A stretch of DNA of 64,000 nt from Virgibacillus_R byunsanensis (GTDB lineage Bacteria > Bacillota > Bacilli > Bacillales > Amphibacillaceae), in NCBI RefSeq assembly GCF_042675965.1, contig NZ_JBHTKJ010000012.1, positions 1-64,000 on the forward strand, in the 5' to 3' direction. This document shows, one piece after another, positions 43,019 through 51,573 of the stretch (the stretch's first letter is position 1; every line of letters begins with the position of its first letter). A model generated the notes under the pieces. That model was given only the letters and a program-made list of their open reading frames with translations, did not search any database and was not told the origin of the DNA. The position numbers and the translations under genes were made by a program.

Positions 43019-43208
43019 GTTTATTTCTCCTTTGAATTGTTTCTTCAAGATTGATTTTTATAATTAATATTTAATCTCTTTAAAGTTTAACAGTCTTTGT
43101 ACGTTTAGAATATACATATCAATTTCCTCCCTGTCATCCTTTCTTTTCCAATTATAATTAAATTGTTCGTAAACCATAATAAGAAAAATAAGAATGGGAG
43201 TGATTAAT

Positions 43209-43421
43209 ATGGGTGAACAGTCTCAATTTCGTGTTGGACAAAAAGCACCGAATAATGGAGTTTATATAGAAAGTGGTGAAACAGGTAGTAATGTAAACGA
43301 TCCGCGACAAGTAAAGCTTGAAGCTGGAGAGAAGTTTCCAGAAAACTCCAACCATAATCGAGTATGGATAAATCAGCGAAACTTATCAAAACCTGGTGTT
43401 CAGGGGCGTAGTAATAACTAG
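43209..43421 (+). CDS. yjzC: YjzC-family small protein
   Basis: The ATG at 43209 follows GGGAGTGA. The 70-residue product reads MGEQSQFRVGQKAPNNGVYI, with SGETGSNVNDPRQVKLEAGE and FPENSNHNRVWI, close to B. subtilis YjzC (GQKAPNDGVYxEIGETGS pattern). The function of the family is unknown. An earlier ATG at 43194 is not supported by a ribosome binding site. Confidence 0.85.
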   Translation: MGEQSQFRVGQKAPNNGVYIESGETGSNVNDPRQVKLEAGEKFPENSNHNRVWINQRNLSKPGVQGRSNN

Positions 43422-43521
43422 TTTTAGGGCAACTTGATCAATATGAACTGATAAACAAGGATAACTCCGTTGATACAGAAGGTTATACTTCAGTTGGTAA
43501 GAGTTGAATACAATTTGATCA

Positions 43522-43941
43522 CTATTGATCCGGGTAATCACAGTATTCTATAATCGTCCCTTCTGTATCAACTGGATTCAAATAAATTAATCTTCTTCCA
43601 TGAGGATTAGTTCGAAATGTTTCTTCCAGGATACGAATACCTTCATGCTTTAAATTTTCTAAAGCCTCTTCTAGGTCATGGACATAATATGCAATATGGT
43701 GAACACCTTTTCCTTTCTGTTTTAAAAAACGGGCAATTGGAGAGGTGGTATTATTAGTTGGAGAAAGTAATTCAATACGAGTTCCATTTACCTCTATGGT
43801 AGCAATTTCACTTTCTACACCTTTGGAATTACTTCTGTACCGATCAATTAATTTACCTCCTAAAATATTTTCATAAAAATGAATACTTTCTTCTAAGTTT
43901 CTAACAGCAATACCGATGTGATCTAATTTATAATCTTTCAT
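43522..43941 (-). CDS. mce: Methylmalonyl-CoA epimerase
   Basis: This glyoxalase/VOC-fold protein of 139 residues starts MKDYKLDHIGIAVRNLEESI and has GKGVHHIAYYVHDLEEAL and TEGTIIEYCDYP. The metal ligands are visible as the two histidines and the C-terminal glutamate. It interconverts (S)- and (R)-methylmalonyl-CoA, providing substrate for the B12-dependent mutase. GAGGAG precedes the chosen ATG by 7 nt. No mutase gene lies in this window, so partnership is inferred. Confidence 0.88.
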   Translation of the reverse strand: MKDYKLDHIGIAVRNLEESIHFYENILGGKLIDRYRSNSKGVESEIATIEVNGTRIELLSPTNNTTSPIARFLKQKGKGVHHIAYYVHDLEEALENLKHEGIRILEETFRTNPHGRRLIYLNPVDTEGTIIEYCDYPDQ

Positions 43942-44187
43942 AAACATTCTCCTCATGATAAGATGTTTTCATTTTATCATATAGATACTTGTTGTATAAT
44001 TTCTTGATTAGAATAACAGCTTTTATTTATATTACATATAAAAATGTGCACTTCAATAGACAACTTCACTATCACTTATTATAATCCAATAGATTCTTTT
44101 ATCAATTTATACAAAGCCATGTCCAACGACCATTCATATGCTTGTTAGTCGAATATATTAGTTGTAAATAAATAAGGGAGTTTTTTT

Positions 44188-44421
44188 ATGGGAAAGTATA
44201 AAATTGTAGTTGAGACAACCAATAGTAAGAAACGGGCCCAACAACAGTATAACTTAATAACTAAAAATAATATTAGTACTAATATTACGACTTATAAAAC
44301 AGATGGCGGAGAACTTTATAGTGTAGAAACTGGTCCATATTCAGGAAGAAAGAATGTTCTTCAAGATGTTGATAAAATTAAAGGCTTAGGAGTAGTAAAT
44401 GCCTTTATTACGAGTGCCTGA
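44188..44421 (+). CDS. Small SPOR-like domain protein
   Basis: The 77-residue product MGKYKIVVETTNSKKRAQQQ reads as one SPOR-type beta-alpha-beta repeat and ends NAFITSA. It includes GELYSVETGPYSGRKNVLQD, a typical SPOR turn. There is no signal peptide or membrane helix, which is unusual for SPOR proteins that bind septal peptidoglycan. AAGGGAG precedes the ATG. A terminator follows at 44443-44484. The role is unknown. Confidence 0.65.
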   Translation: MGKYKIVVETTNSKKRAQQQYNLITKNNISTNITTYKTDGGELYSVETGPYSGRKNVLQDVDKIKGLGVVNAFITSA

Positions 44422-44442
44422 AGGATTCATAGAAAGATCGTA

Positions 44443-44484
44443 AAAAAGCAATCTTCCAGAAGTAAGTAGAAGACTGCTTTTTTT
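44443..44484 (+). terminator. Terminator after the SPOR-like gene
   Basis: AAAAGCAATCTTC and GAAGACTGCTTTT pair with one mismatch around a 12-nt loop, followed by TTTTTT on the plus strand. Confidence 0.82.
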
Positions 44485-44503
44485 GATAGGTATTGAAATA
44501 GCT

Positions 44504-44716
44504 TTATTCATTTCTTCTAGTAATCCACGTTTTTCCATCTGTGTTTCGCCTTACAATCTGCTCTTGTTCAGAGAGCTGACTAGTATTTGTGAGTCTTTCA
44601 TTCTGTCCTGGATACTGTTCAAACCCATTGTTCATTACATCATTTAATACAGCTGAACTGTTTGTTTCATCTAAAATATTTTTGATTTGTTTCTTAAGCT
44701 GATCCTGATTTTTCAT
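44504..44716 (-). CDS. 70-residue hydrophilic protein of unknown function
   Basis: MKNQDQLKKQIKNILDETNS opens a polar, Gln/Asn-rich product containing VMNNGFEQYPGQNERLTNTS and ending WITRRNE. No membrane segment or cysteine is present, and no family is recognised. GGAGG precedes the ATG by about 6 nt. It lies convergent with the SPOR-like gene. Confidence 0.6.
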   Translation of the reverse strand: MKNQDQLKKQIKNILDETNSSAVLNDVMNNGFEQYPGQNERLTNTSQLSEQEQIVRRNTDGKTWITRRNE

Positions 44717-44819
44717 ACTATACCTCCATCTTAAGTGATGACAAGGTTAGTATTTCCGAGTTTTTCCTTTAATATGAGTGAATCAAATTACAAATTTAAT
44801 TCACTTTATTTTTTGTTCT

Positions 44820-44850
44820 AAAAAAGCCGCCCAAAAGGAACGGCTTCTTT
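44820..44850 (-). terminator. Terminator of the YeeE/YedE gene
   Basis: On the minus strand AAGCCG/CGGCTT with a T-run (CTTTTTT) follows the stop codon by about 20 nt. Confidence 0.82.
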
Positions 44851-44866
44851 ACATACAATTTAATTT

Positions 44867-46126
44867 TTAACAAAACGAGTCTTTTGATTTTGGTACAGAT
44901 AGTCCAAACAGTGGTCTTAGATATAATGCTACAAATGTACCTGCTAATGCAAGAACTCCCCATATATATCCATGAAGACTGAATGAAGCTATACCACCGA
45001 AGTATGCACCAATGTTACATCCAAATGCCAATCGTGCACCGTATCCCATGAGTAAACCACCCATAACAGCTGCGGTAACATTTTTTACATTAATCTTGGT
45101 AAGCTTGAAAAGCCCTCCTACTGCTGATGCTAAGAATGCTCCTAAAATAACACCAAGGTTTAATACAGTTGTAGAGTCCATAAATATGGATGATTCTAGT
45201 ACTTGAGCGTTTGCACCTTGCCAATATCCCCAACTGGCAACATCGATACCAAAGAATTGTGCTACTTTTGAGCCCCATAATGCAAAAGCTGAGGTAACAC
45301 CCCACGGCGCACCACGAGTCATTAATGTTAATGCGTTAAGAACTGCTAATGCTATAGCTGCTGCAAACAATGGCCATGATCCGCGGAAAATTCGTTTCCA
45401 TCCTTTAGTTGAAGGCAAGGGAGCCATTTTTGGCGATTTTTTCTTCCTCTCGACAACTAAGGTAATCCAAGAGATTAAGCCGAATAATGCAATGGATAAT
45501 GCCCAAGCACCACCATACCCAAGTCCTGTAGATGTTGCTAGCGAAATAGGTTCAAATGCAGGCATGTCTTCTGTCCAGAATGGTAGGTGACGAGCTCCAA
45601 TAGTTGAACCAACAATAAAGAATAATAGTGTAACAAACATTACTGTTCGTCCGCCGCCTACTGCATAAAGTGTACCAGAAGCACACCCTCCACCAAGCTG
45701 CATACCTATACCAAACATAAAGGCACCTACTAAAAGACTAATACCAAGTGGCGACACATAACCTGTCACCCCTCCACCAAAGAATGAATACCCAAATGCC
45801 AAAATGGGGGCAAATAAGGTAACTGCAACGGCTAACATTAACATGTGTGAACGTAAAGCTTGTCCATTACCAACTGACATTAATCTACGAAATGCTGATG
45901 TGAAGCCAAAACGAGCATGGAATAATGTGTATCCAAGCAACAGACCAATGACCAGTAGTAACGGCTGTACCATATTCTGTGTAATCATGAGATACACCAT
46001 CAATAGTGCCCCAATGATTAATCCGCCAATTATTAGTGGCATTTGCGGTTTATTTAATTCTGTATTCTTTTGAGTTATTGGATCTTTCACTTCATTTATA
46101 GGTTGAACTCTAGTTGTATTTTCCAT
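44867..46126 (-). CDS. YeeE/YedE-family sulfur (thiosulfate or related) transporter
   Basis: This polytopic membrane protein of 419 residues is an internally duplicated YeeE/YedE fold. Conserved cysteine motifs are MQLGGGCASGTLYAVGGG in the first half and LAFGCNIGAYFGGIASFSLH in the second. Family members import thiosulfate (TsuA-type), and a subfamily is linked to selenium metabolism. With a selenocysteine locus 6 kb away and cysK nearby, either sulfur or selenium supply is plausible, but the substrate is not decided by sequence. The gene has its own terminator. Confidence 0.85.
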   Translation of the reverse strand: MENTTRVQPINEVKDPITQKNTELNKPQMPLIIGGLIIGALLMVYLMITQNMVQPLLLVIGLLLGYTLFHARFGFTSAFRRLMSVGNGQALRSHMLMLAVAVTLFAPILAFGYSFFGGGVTGYVSPLGISLLVGAFMFGIGMQLGGGCASGTLYAVGGGRTVMFVTLLFFIVGSTIGARHLPFWTEDMPAFEPISLATSTGLGYGGAWALSIALFGLISWITLVVERKKKSPKMAPLPSTKGWKRIFRGSWPLFAAAIALAVLNALTLMTRGAPWGVTSAFALWGSKVAQFFGIDVASWGYWQGANAQVLESSIFMDSTTVLNLGVILGAFLASAVGGLFKLTKINVKNVTAAVMGGLLMGYGARLAFGCNIGAYFGGIASFSLHGYIWGVLALAGTFVALYLRPLFGLSVPKSKDSFC

Positions 46127-46230
46127 TTAAAGCACCCTTTTCTGATAAAATTAGTATGAATTACTTTAATTATCATAAAGGGTATGTGTTATTGTGTCAA
46201 AACAATTTACTGGAAATGGTGAAGACAAAG

Positions 46231-46262
46231 GAAGAAGTAGACCATATCTGGGTCTACTTCTC
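46231..46262 (-). terminator. Terminator of the DAHP synthase gene
   Basis: On the minus strand GAAGTAGACC/GGTCTACTTC forms a 10-bp stem just after the stop codon, followed by the weakly T-rich CTTCCTTTG. Confidence 0.7.
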
Positions 46263-46267
46263 CAAAT

Positions 46268-47344
46268 TTATGCTAACTTATCTTTAAATTCTTGTAATTT
46301 ATCTATGAAATCGTTAAACTCCGGTATATTCATTTGTTGAGCTGCATCAGATAAAGCGACGGCAGGGTCTGGGTGAACTTCGGCCATGATTGCGTCTGCT
46401 CCAATTGCTAATGCTGCTTTAGCTGTAGGGAATAGTAAATCTTTTCTTCCAGTAGAGTGTGTTACATCTACTACAACCGGCAAATGTGTTTCCTGTTTCA
46501 AAATAGGAACAGAAGAAATATCTAATGTATTCCTTGTTGCTTTTTCATATGTGCGAATACCACGCTCACATAAAATAATTTGATCATTTCCCTGGGAAAT
46601 AATGTATTCGGCTGCATTAATAAATTCATCAATGGTTGCTGAAAGCCCTCTTTTTAATAAGACTGGCTTTTTCACCTTACCAACCGTTTTAAGTAACTCA
46701 AAGTTTTGCATGTTACGAGCTCCTATTTGAATAACATCTACATAATCTAGAGCCTGTTCTACATCTTGTGGTGTAAGAATTTCACTTACAACTGACATTC
46801 CGAATTCGTCTGCAACTTCTCTTAAAATTTGTAAACCTTCTATCCCCAATCCTTGGAAATCATAAGGAGATGTACGAGGCTTGAATGCGCCTCCCCTAAT
46901 TAATGTAAGGCCTTGTTCTTTCATTGCTTTAGCAACTGATCTTACTTGCTCATAGCCTTCCACTGCACATGGACCCATAATGAAGCGTTGTGACCCATCT
47001 CCAAATGTTTCTCCATTCACATCTACAATCGTATTCTCAGGGCGTGCTTTACGAGAAACTAATAATGCTTTCTTGTGGTTATCTTCCTGCAACTCCAAAC
47101 TTGCTTTAAAGATTTCCTTAAATATATGTTGTATGGTTGATGTTTCAAATGGTCCATTATGGTTCTCGTTAATCAAATCAAGTGATTGACGCTCTCGAAC
47201 CGGATCAAATCTGATTATCCCTTGCTTTTCTTTCTGTGTACCAATTTCTTGAACGATTTCTGCCCGTTGATTCAATAATGATAAGATTTGTAAGTTTACC
47301 TCGTCTATTTTATTACGTAGTTCTGCTAGCTCATTTGTACTCAT
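46268..47344 (-). CDS. aroA: Bifunctional chorismate mutase / DAHP synthase
   Basis: Residues 1-85 form an AroQ-type chorismate mutase (LRNKIDEVNLQILSLLNQRA). The rest is a type I-beta DAHP synthase with FIMGPCAVEGYEQV, RGGAFKPRTSPYDFQGLG, VLLKRGLSATIDEF and VDVTHSTGRKDLL. This fusion is the Bacillus AroA(G) enzyme, where the mutase domain mediates allosteric control by chorismate or prephenate. Two T-box leaders upstream point to control by an aromatic amino acid tRNA. AGGAGG precedes the ATG. Confidence 0.95.
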   Translation of the reverse strand: MSTNELAELRNKIDEVNLQILSLLNQRAEIVQEIGTQKEKQGIIRFDPVRERQSLDLINENHNGPFETSTIQHIFKEIFKASLELQEDNHKKALLVSRKARPENTIVDVNGETFGDGSQRFIMGPCAVEGYEQVRSVAKAMKEQGLTLIRGGAFKPRTSPYDFQGLGIEGLQILREVADEFGMSVVSEILTPQDVEQALDYVDVIQIGARNMQNFELLKTVGKVKKPVLLKRGLSATIDEFINAAEYIISQGNDQIILCERGIRTYEKATRNTLDISSVPILKQETHLPVVVDVTHSTGRKDLLFPTAKAALAIGADAIMAEVHPDPAVALSDAAQQMNIPEFNDFIDKLQEFKDKLA

Positions 47345-47429
47345 TTCTAATTCCTCCTAAAATTATTTTTTATTAGTGTAAAACATCACTTTTATTAGAA
47401 AATATATGCTATGCATCACTCCCCCAAAT

Positions 47430-47690
47430 AAAAAATCGTCCCTGTCGAAAAAACATAAACGACAGGGACGATTGTAATCGCGGTACCACCCTTGTTGTGA
47501 ACATATAACAGTCCACCTCTTGTTATTGATAACGATCAATTGACCGTCTTTTTCTTCATGAAGAATAGTCTTAACGAAGAAAAAGAAGCTCCAGGATTGT
47601 AATTCATGCTTATCTTTGGCTGACTTCCACCACCATCAGCTCTCTTTTACAGGGAGATAAGACACTACTTGTGTCCTTTCGTTGCTTATT
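47430..47690 (-). ncRNA. T-box riboswitch, gene-proximal copy
   Basis: On the minus strand the T-box core AGGGTGGTACCGCG is at 47480-47492. A strong terminator (AATCGTCCCTGTCG/CGACAGGGACGATT plus T-run) is at 47434-47473. The 5' part has AGGGAG...GAGAGCTGATGG and CCTGGAGCTTC elements of stem I. The specifier segment GAATTACAATCC contains UAC, so tRNA-Tyr is the suggested ligand, inferred rather than proven. It controls the DAHP synthase. Confidence 0.92.
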
Positions 47691-47704
47691 ATTTATTCAA
47701 ATTT

Positions 47705-47965
47705 AAAAATCCCTACTGATTAAAAAACCAGTAGGGACGATTGTAATCGCGGTACCACCCTAGTTGTGAATAATTCAATTCACCACTTCATTTTGTTAAC
47801 GATCAGAGATGACCGTTTCCCCTTCATAAAGATTTCACATTACGAATGAGAAAGAAGCTCCAGGATTGTAATTCATGCTTATCTTTGACTGATTCACACC
47901 ACCATCAGCTCTCTAATACAGGGAGATAAGACATTACTTTTTTCCGTTCATTGCCGAATGATATT
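47705..47965 (-). ncRNA. T-box riboswitch, distal copy
   Basis: This is a second, full T-box just upstream of the first: core AGGGTGGTACCGCG at about 47749-47762 and terminator CCCTACTG/CAGTAGGG at 47710-47738. The specifier segment is the same (GAATTACAATCC). The two copies are closely similar in the stem I region and differ in the terminator stems, indicating tandem duplication with later divergence. Confidence 0.92.
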
Positions 47966-48117
47966 TTAATTGTTAAGTATTGTTACATATTGTATGATAA
48001 CTTTTGGTACTCTGTCAATACTTTTTTACTAATCAATTCCTAGCAATTTTACATATCAAGGTTCTTAGACAATCCTTCACTAAAATATATCTAATTATAA
48101 TGAAGGGAGAGATTACT

Positions 48118-48240
48118 TTGAAAAATCTTGATTGGCTATTATTACTATTTGTTGGTTCTTCTCTCATACACGAGTACTGGGTATACTGGGGACTTCCAAA
48201 AGTACATTATTGGGATACTAAAAAGAACCATTTACATTAA
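48118..48240 (+). CDS. 40-residue membrane micro-protein
   Basis: A TTG start at 48118 follows AAGGGAGAG. The product LKNLDWLLLLFVGSSLIHEY continues with an aromatic tail WVYWGLPKVHYWDTKK. One hydrophobic segment is flanked by many Trp/Tyr residues, as in small single-pass membrane proteins. No family is recognised. It is convergent with cysK, whose stop is 5 nt away. Confidence 0.5.
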   Translation: MKNLDWLLLLFVGSSLIHEYWVYWGLPKVHYWDTKKNHLH

Positions 48241-48245
48241 AAAAT

Positions 48246-49169
48246 TTAGTTTTCATCAAATAAGTTCATACTTAAGTATCGTTCACCTGAATCCGGAGCG
48301 ATACATAAAACACGCTTTCCCTTACCTAAACGTTTTGCAACATCAATAGCCGCAAATATTGCTGCAGCTCCTGAAAGCCCTACAAATAATCCCTCTCGTT
48401 TTCCGATCTCTTTAAACATGTTTACTGCATCTTTATCATCGATTTGCATAATTTCATCATAAATAGATGTATTTAATATCTCAGGCACAAATCCTGGACT
48501 AGTTCCGACTAATTTATGTTTTCCTGGTTTGCCTCCAGATAATACTGGAGATCCTTTAGGTTCAACAACCGTAATAAAAAGGTCGGAAATTTTCTCTTTT
48601 AGCACTTCACCTGTACCTGTAACCGTTCCGCCTGTTCCTGCAGTACAAATAAAGGCATCTAAATTACCATCCATTTGATCAAAAATTTCAAGAGCTGTAG
48701 TTGTTCGGTGGATATCGGGATTTGCATGATTTTCAAATTGTTGCGGTATAAAACTACCTGGAATTTCTTTTTGAAGTTCGAATGCTTTCTCAATTGCTCC
48801 TGGCATTTTCTCAGCACTTGGTGTTAAAACGACTTTAGCGCCATAAGCTTTTAGTATATTTCTTCTTTCTTGTGTACTATTATCTGGCATAACCATAATT
48901 GCCTTGTACCCTTTTGCAGCTGCATTCATTGCAAGACCAATTCCAGTATTTCCACTGGTCGGTTCAATTATCGTATCTCCTGGTTTTATTAGCCCTTTTT
49001 CTTCAGCTACTTTAATCATATTATATGCTGCTCGGTCTTTGACGCTTTTACTTGGATTAAATGCTTCAAGTTTAACGAAAACCTCAGCTGCATCGTTTGG
49101 AATCATTTTATTTAGTTTTAAAATTGGAGTTTCTCCAATTAATTCAGTAATGTTATTTACTACTTTCAT
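48246..49169 (-). CDS. cysK: Cysteine synthase (O-acetylserine sulfhydrylase)
   Basis: The 307-residue PLP enzyme has LNKMIPNDAAEVFVKLEAFN, the lysine in SKSVKDRAAYNMI, the EPTSGNTGIGLA substrate loop and the phosphate-binding GTGGTVTGTG. It joins O-acetylserine and sulfide to form cysteine. I chose the ATG at 49169 (AGAAGGG at 9 nt). A cystathionine beta-synthase-like paralogue is the alternative, but the length and motifs fit CysK. Confidence 0.92.
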   Translation of the reverse strand: MKVVNNITELIGETPILKLNKMIPNDAAEVFVKLEAFNPSKSVKDRAAYNMIKVAEEKGLIKPGDTIIEPTSGNTGIGLAMNAAAKGYKAIMVMPDNSTQERRNILKAYGAKVVLTPSAEKMPGAIEKAFELQKEIPGSFIPQQFENHANPDIHRTTTALEIFDQMDGNLDAFICTAGTGGTVTGTGEVLKEKISDLFITVVEPKGSPVLSGGKPGKHKLVGTSPGFVPEILNTSIYDEIMQIDDKDAVNMFKEIGKREGLFVGLSGAAAIFAAIDVAKRLGKGKRVLCIAPDSGERYLSMNLFDEN

Positions 49170-49452
49170 GTTAAGCAACCCTTCTGTTGTGTTGTATAGT
49201 TTAATTCATAGTATTTTTATATACATAATAACATATTACCTTTTCCGCAACACAATAAGATAATCGTTAACCACGATAATATGTATTTTACCCTACATAA
49301 TTAGAACTTATAAAAGAAATTAGTGTACTTGTGGGATATTTTGGTAATAAAAATATGTATGATAATAAATAATTTTTATTTCATGGGACACAATAATTTT
49401 GTAGGTGAAGTCTACATTGGCTTTGCAAAAAAAATTAAGGGAGTGCATTTTT

Positions 49453-49665
49453 TTGAACAACAATAACAATAACAACAACAGAAATCTTGACCGTAACAAC
49501 AATAACAACAACAACAATAACAACAACCGAGATGTTAACAACGTTGAATTTGCCAATGAAAACGAGTTTCTTGATGAGAACGTAGATAACAACAATAACA
49601 ATAACAACAGAAATCGCAACAGAAACAACAACAATAATAATAACAACAATAACCGCAATAACTAA
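49453..49665 (+). CDS. Asparagine-rich 70-residue protein
   Basis: A TTG at 49453 follows GGGAGTG. The product consists largely of Asn runs interspersed with Arg and short acidic islands (DVNNVEFANENEFLDENVD at the centre). Asn is encoded by mixed AAC and AAT codons, so this is not a pure trinucleotide expansion. A terminator follows. The protein is likely disordered or aggregation-prone; spore or surface roles are possible, but no family is recognised. The antisense leucine-rich frame is a shadow. Confidence 0.65.
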   Translation: MNNNNNNNNRNLDRNNNNNNNNNNNRDVNNVEFANENEFLDENVDNNNNNNNRNRNRNNNNNNNNNNRNN

Positions 49666-49677
49666 TCTAAGAACCTG

Positions 49678-49718
49678 TAAAACCTGTATAACCGATCAAA
49701 CGGTTATACAGGTTTTAC
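49678..49718. terminator. Bidirectional terminator between the Asn-rich gene and dsdA
   Basis: AAAACCTGTATAACCG and CGGTTATACAGGTTTT form a perfect 16-bp stem with a short loop, lying between two convergent genes. Confidence 0.9.
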
Positions 49719-49722
49719 TATT

Positions 49723-51045
49723 TCATAGGAATAATTTACCTTTTTCATAAAAACGTTGCATGTCCTCATCTGGTACAAGAGCACCACCTGTTGCCCATGC
49801 AATGTGAGTGACTTGTTTAATATCTGTATCTTTTGCATAATTTGATTGAGCAATTCGTTGTGGTCCTATTAACCCTGCTAATGCCGAGGGTTCAAGAAAA
49901 ATGTTCTCTGTCTCAACAAGCATGGCAAGTAACTGAAATAACGTATCATCTTCTATAGTATAGATACCATTTACCAATTGATCACTTATGGTTGTGGCAA
50001 ATCTTGACGGTCTTCCTACAGCTAATCCATCTGCAGCGGTCTGATTATCGATGCCAAAATCCTGAACACTTATATCATCCATTTTTCCAGTTAATAATCC
50101 TATTAAAACGGATGGTGAATGTGTTGGTTCCACAAAAAAGCAGTGTACACTATCACCAAACACTTGCTTTAATCCAAATGTGATTCCACCAGGAGAACCT
50201 CCAACTCCGCATGGTAGGTAAACAAACAATGGGTGTTCACGGTTCACGGTGATATTTTTCTCATCCAATTGTTTTTTCAATCTGAATGCAGCTACACTAT
50301 AACCCAAAAACAAATGTTTGGAATCTTCATCATCAACAAAATACCCTTTAGCATCAGCAATTGTTTGTTGTCTTCCAGTAGATATTGCTTCACTAAAATC
50401 TCCGGTGAACTCATGAACATGTGCACCCTTTTCTCGGAGTAAATCCTTCTTCCATTGTTTTGCGTCTGCAGACATGTATACAGATACGTTAAAACCAAGT
50501 TTTGCACTGATGATCCCAATACTTAATCCTAAATTTCCTGTAGAACCTACACCGATGGTATATTGCTGGAAAAATTTTTTAAACTTCTCACTGGAGAAAA
50601 TTTCATAATTATCATGCTGCTGCAATAGACCTTCTTGAAGTGCTAATGATTCTGCATAATGCAGTACTTCATATATCCCACCTCTTGCCTTTATTGACCC
50701 AGCAATAGGTAACTCATTATCACATTTAAGATAAAGATCACCATGTATGGGATGAGTAAAAGTATCAGCTAATTTCTGCTCCATCTTACTGATTTGCCTT
50801 AAGGGAGATTCAATGTATCCATTTGCTTCCCTTGTTTCTGGGAATTCAGCCGCTAAAAATGAGGCAAATCTAACCCATAATTGCTCTGCTGCCTCCATGT
50901 CTTGTTTAGTCAAAGGCAATTTGTTTAGTTCACTATCCGATAAAATAATTGGGTTTTGCCAAAAAACTGGTTGTAAAGCCAAAATTTCGGTTAATAACGG
51001 GTATGTTTGTTTCCACTTTGTTAATTCTTCGTTTGAAAAAACCAT
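49723..51045 (-). CDS. dsdA: D-serine ammonia-lyase
   Basis: The 440-residue PLP protein includes LWVRFASFLAAEFPET, PIAGSIKARGGIYEVLHYAE with the active-site lysine, GSTGNLGLSIG and YLPCGVGGSPGGITFGLK, as in DsdA. It deaminates D-serine to pyruvate and ammonia, for detoxification or catabolism. AGGAGG precedes the ATG. It is monocistronic. Confidence 0.94.
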   Translation of the reverse strand: MVFSNEELTKWKQTYPLLTEILALQPVFWQNPIILSDSELNKLPLTKQDMEAAEQLWVRFASFLAAEFPETREANGYIESPLRQISKMEQKLADTFTHPIHGDLYLKCDNELPIAGSIKARGGIYEVLHYAESLALQEGLLQQHDNYEIFSSEKFKKFFQQYTIGVGSTGNLGLSIGIISAKLGFNVSVYMSADAKQWKKDLLREKGAHVHEFTGDFSEAISTGRQQTIADAKGYFVDDEDSKHLFLGYSVAAFRLKKQLDEKNITVNREHPLFVYLPCGVGGSPGGITFGLKQVFGDSVHCFFVEPTHSPSVLIGLLTGKMDDISVQDFGIDNQTAADGLAVGRPSRFATTISDQLVNGIYTIEDDTLFQLLAMLVETENIFLEPSALAGLIGPQRIAQSNYAKDTDIKQVTHIAWATGGALVPDEDMQRFYEKGKLFL

Positions 51046-51054
51046 TATGACCTC

Positions 51055-51425
51055 CTATATAACCTAGTGTTATCATTTTTAATCATTTTTATTTCTCCGT
51101 GATTCCAGTTCGCTTTTGTACCTTCAAGGACAGGTACAACGTCATAGTGTCCCGTTAGGCCAATAGGTTTTTTGCTGGAATCATGACAAATCCATTTATA
51201 AATTAATGAGTAGCCATTTACCTTTTCAAATTCAAACTTTTCGTGAACGTTTGGATAACTATTCCGAATAAAAGTTAGAAATTCATCAAACGTGATCTAA
51301 ATCAAATCGTTCTCGATCCTGATATGATATCGTTTGATATGTTAAAGCTTCCGTAAAATGACTAATTGCTTGTTCTTCATCCATTTCCACCTTGGATAAC
51401 GGAGCTTCAGGTGTTAAAAAGAGTT
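51055..51425 (-). pseudogene. Frameshifted, truncated M20-family peptidase
   Basis: The minus strand encodes APLSKVEMDEEQAISHFTEA, then after a one-base shift near 51298 FDEFLTFIRNSYPNV, and then KKPIGLTGHYDVVPVLEGTK. The GHYDVVP motif with its zinc histidine identifies an M20 metallopeptidase. Only about 115 of the usual ~480 residues remain, so the gene is dead. The two TGA codons at the shift are not selenocysteine sites because homology resumes in another frame. Confidence 0.8.
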
Positions 51426-51573
51426 ATCATACCAAATAATAAAACCACTCCCCTACTATAAGAAAAACTATTTTTATCTTGTTCATTAGTTACCCCCAAA
51501 TGTATTTTCGTTAATTATACATTCGCTAAAAAATAATTGAATCCCTGTTTTAAACTCTGTTAACGTATTTAAT

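Noticed and set aside
43472..43572. 13-nt inverted repeat spanning the yjzC-mce gap and the 3' end of mce
   Set aside because: The second arm is coding sequence of mce and the arms are about 75 nt apart. It may be a chance or small-duplication effect with no terminator features.
49320..49658. Leucine-rich antisense reading frame opposite the Asn-rich gene
   Set aside because: It is the mirror of AAC/AAT repeats and has no ribosome binding site. The plus frame has a start, a ribosome binding site and a terminator.
51280..51310. Two in-frame TGA codons in the M20 peptidase relic as further selenocysteine sites
   Set aside because: Homology resumes in a different frame after the TGA codons, so a one-base frameshift explains the break. 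The gene is also heavily truncated.
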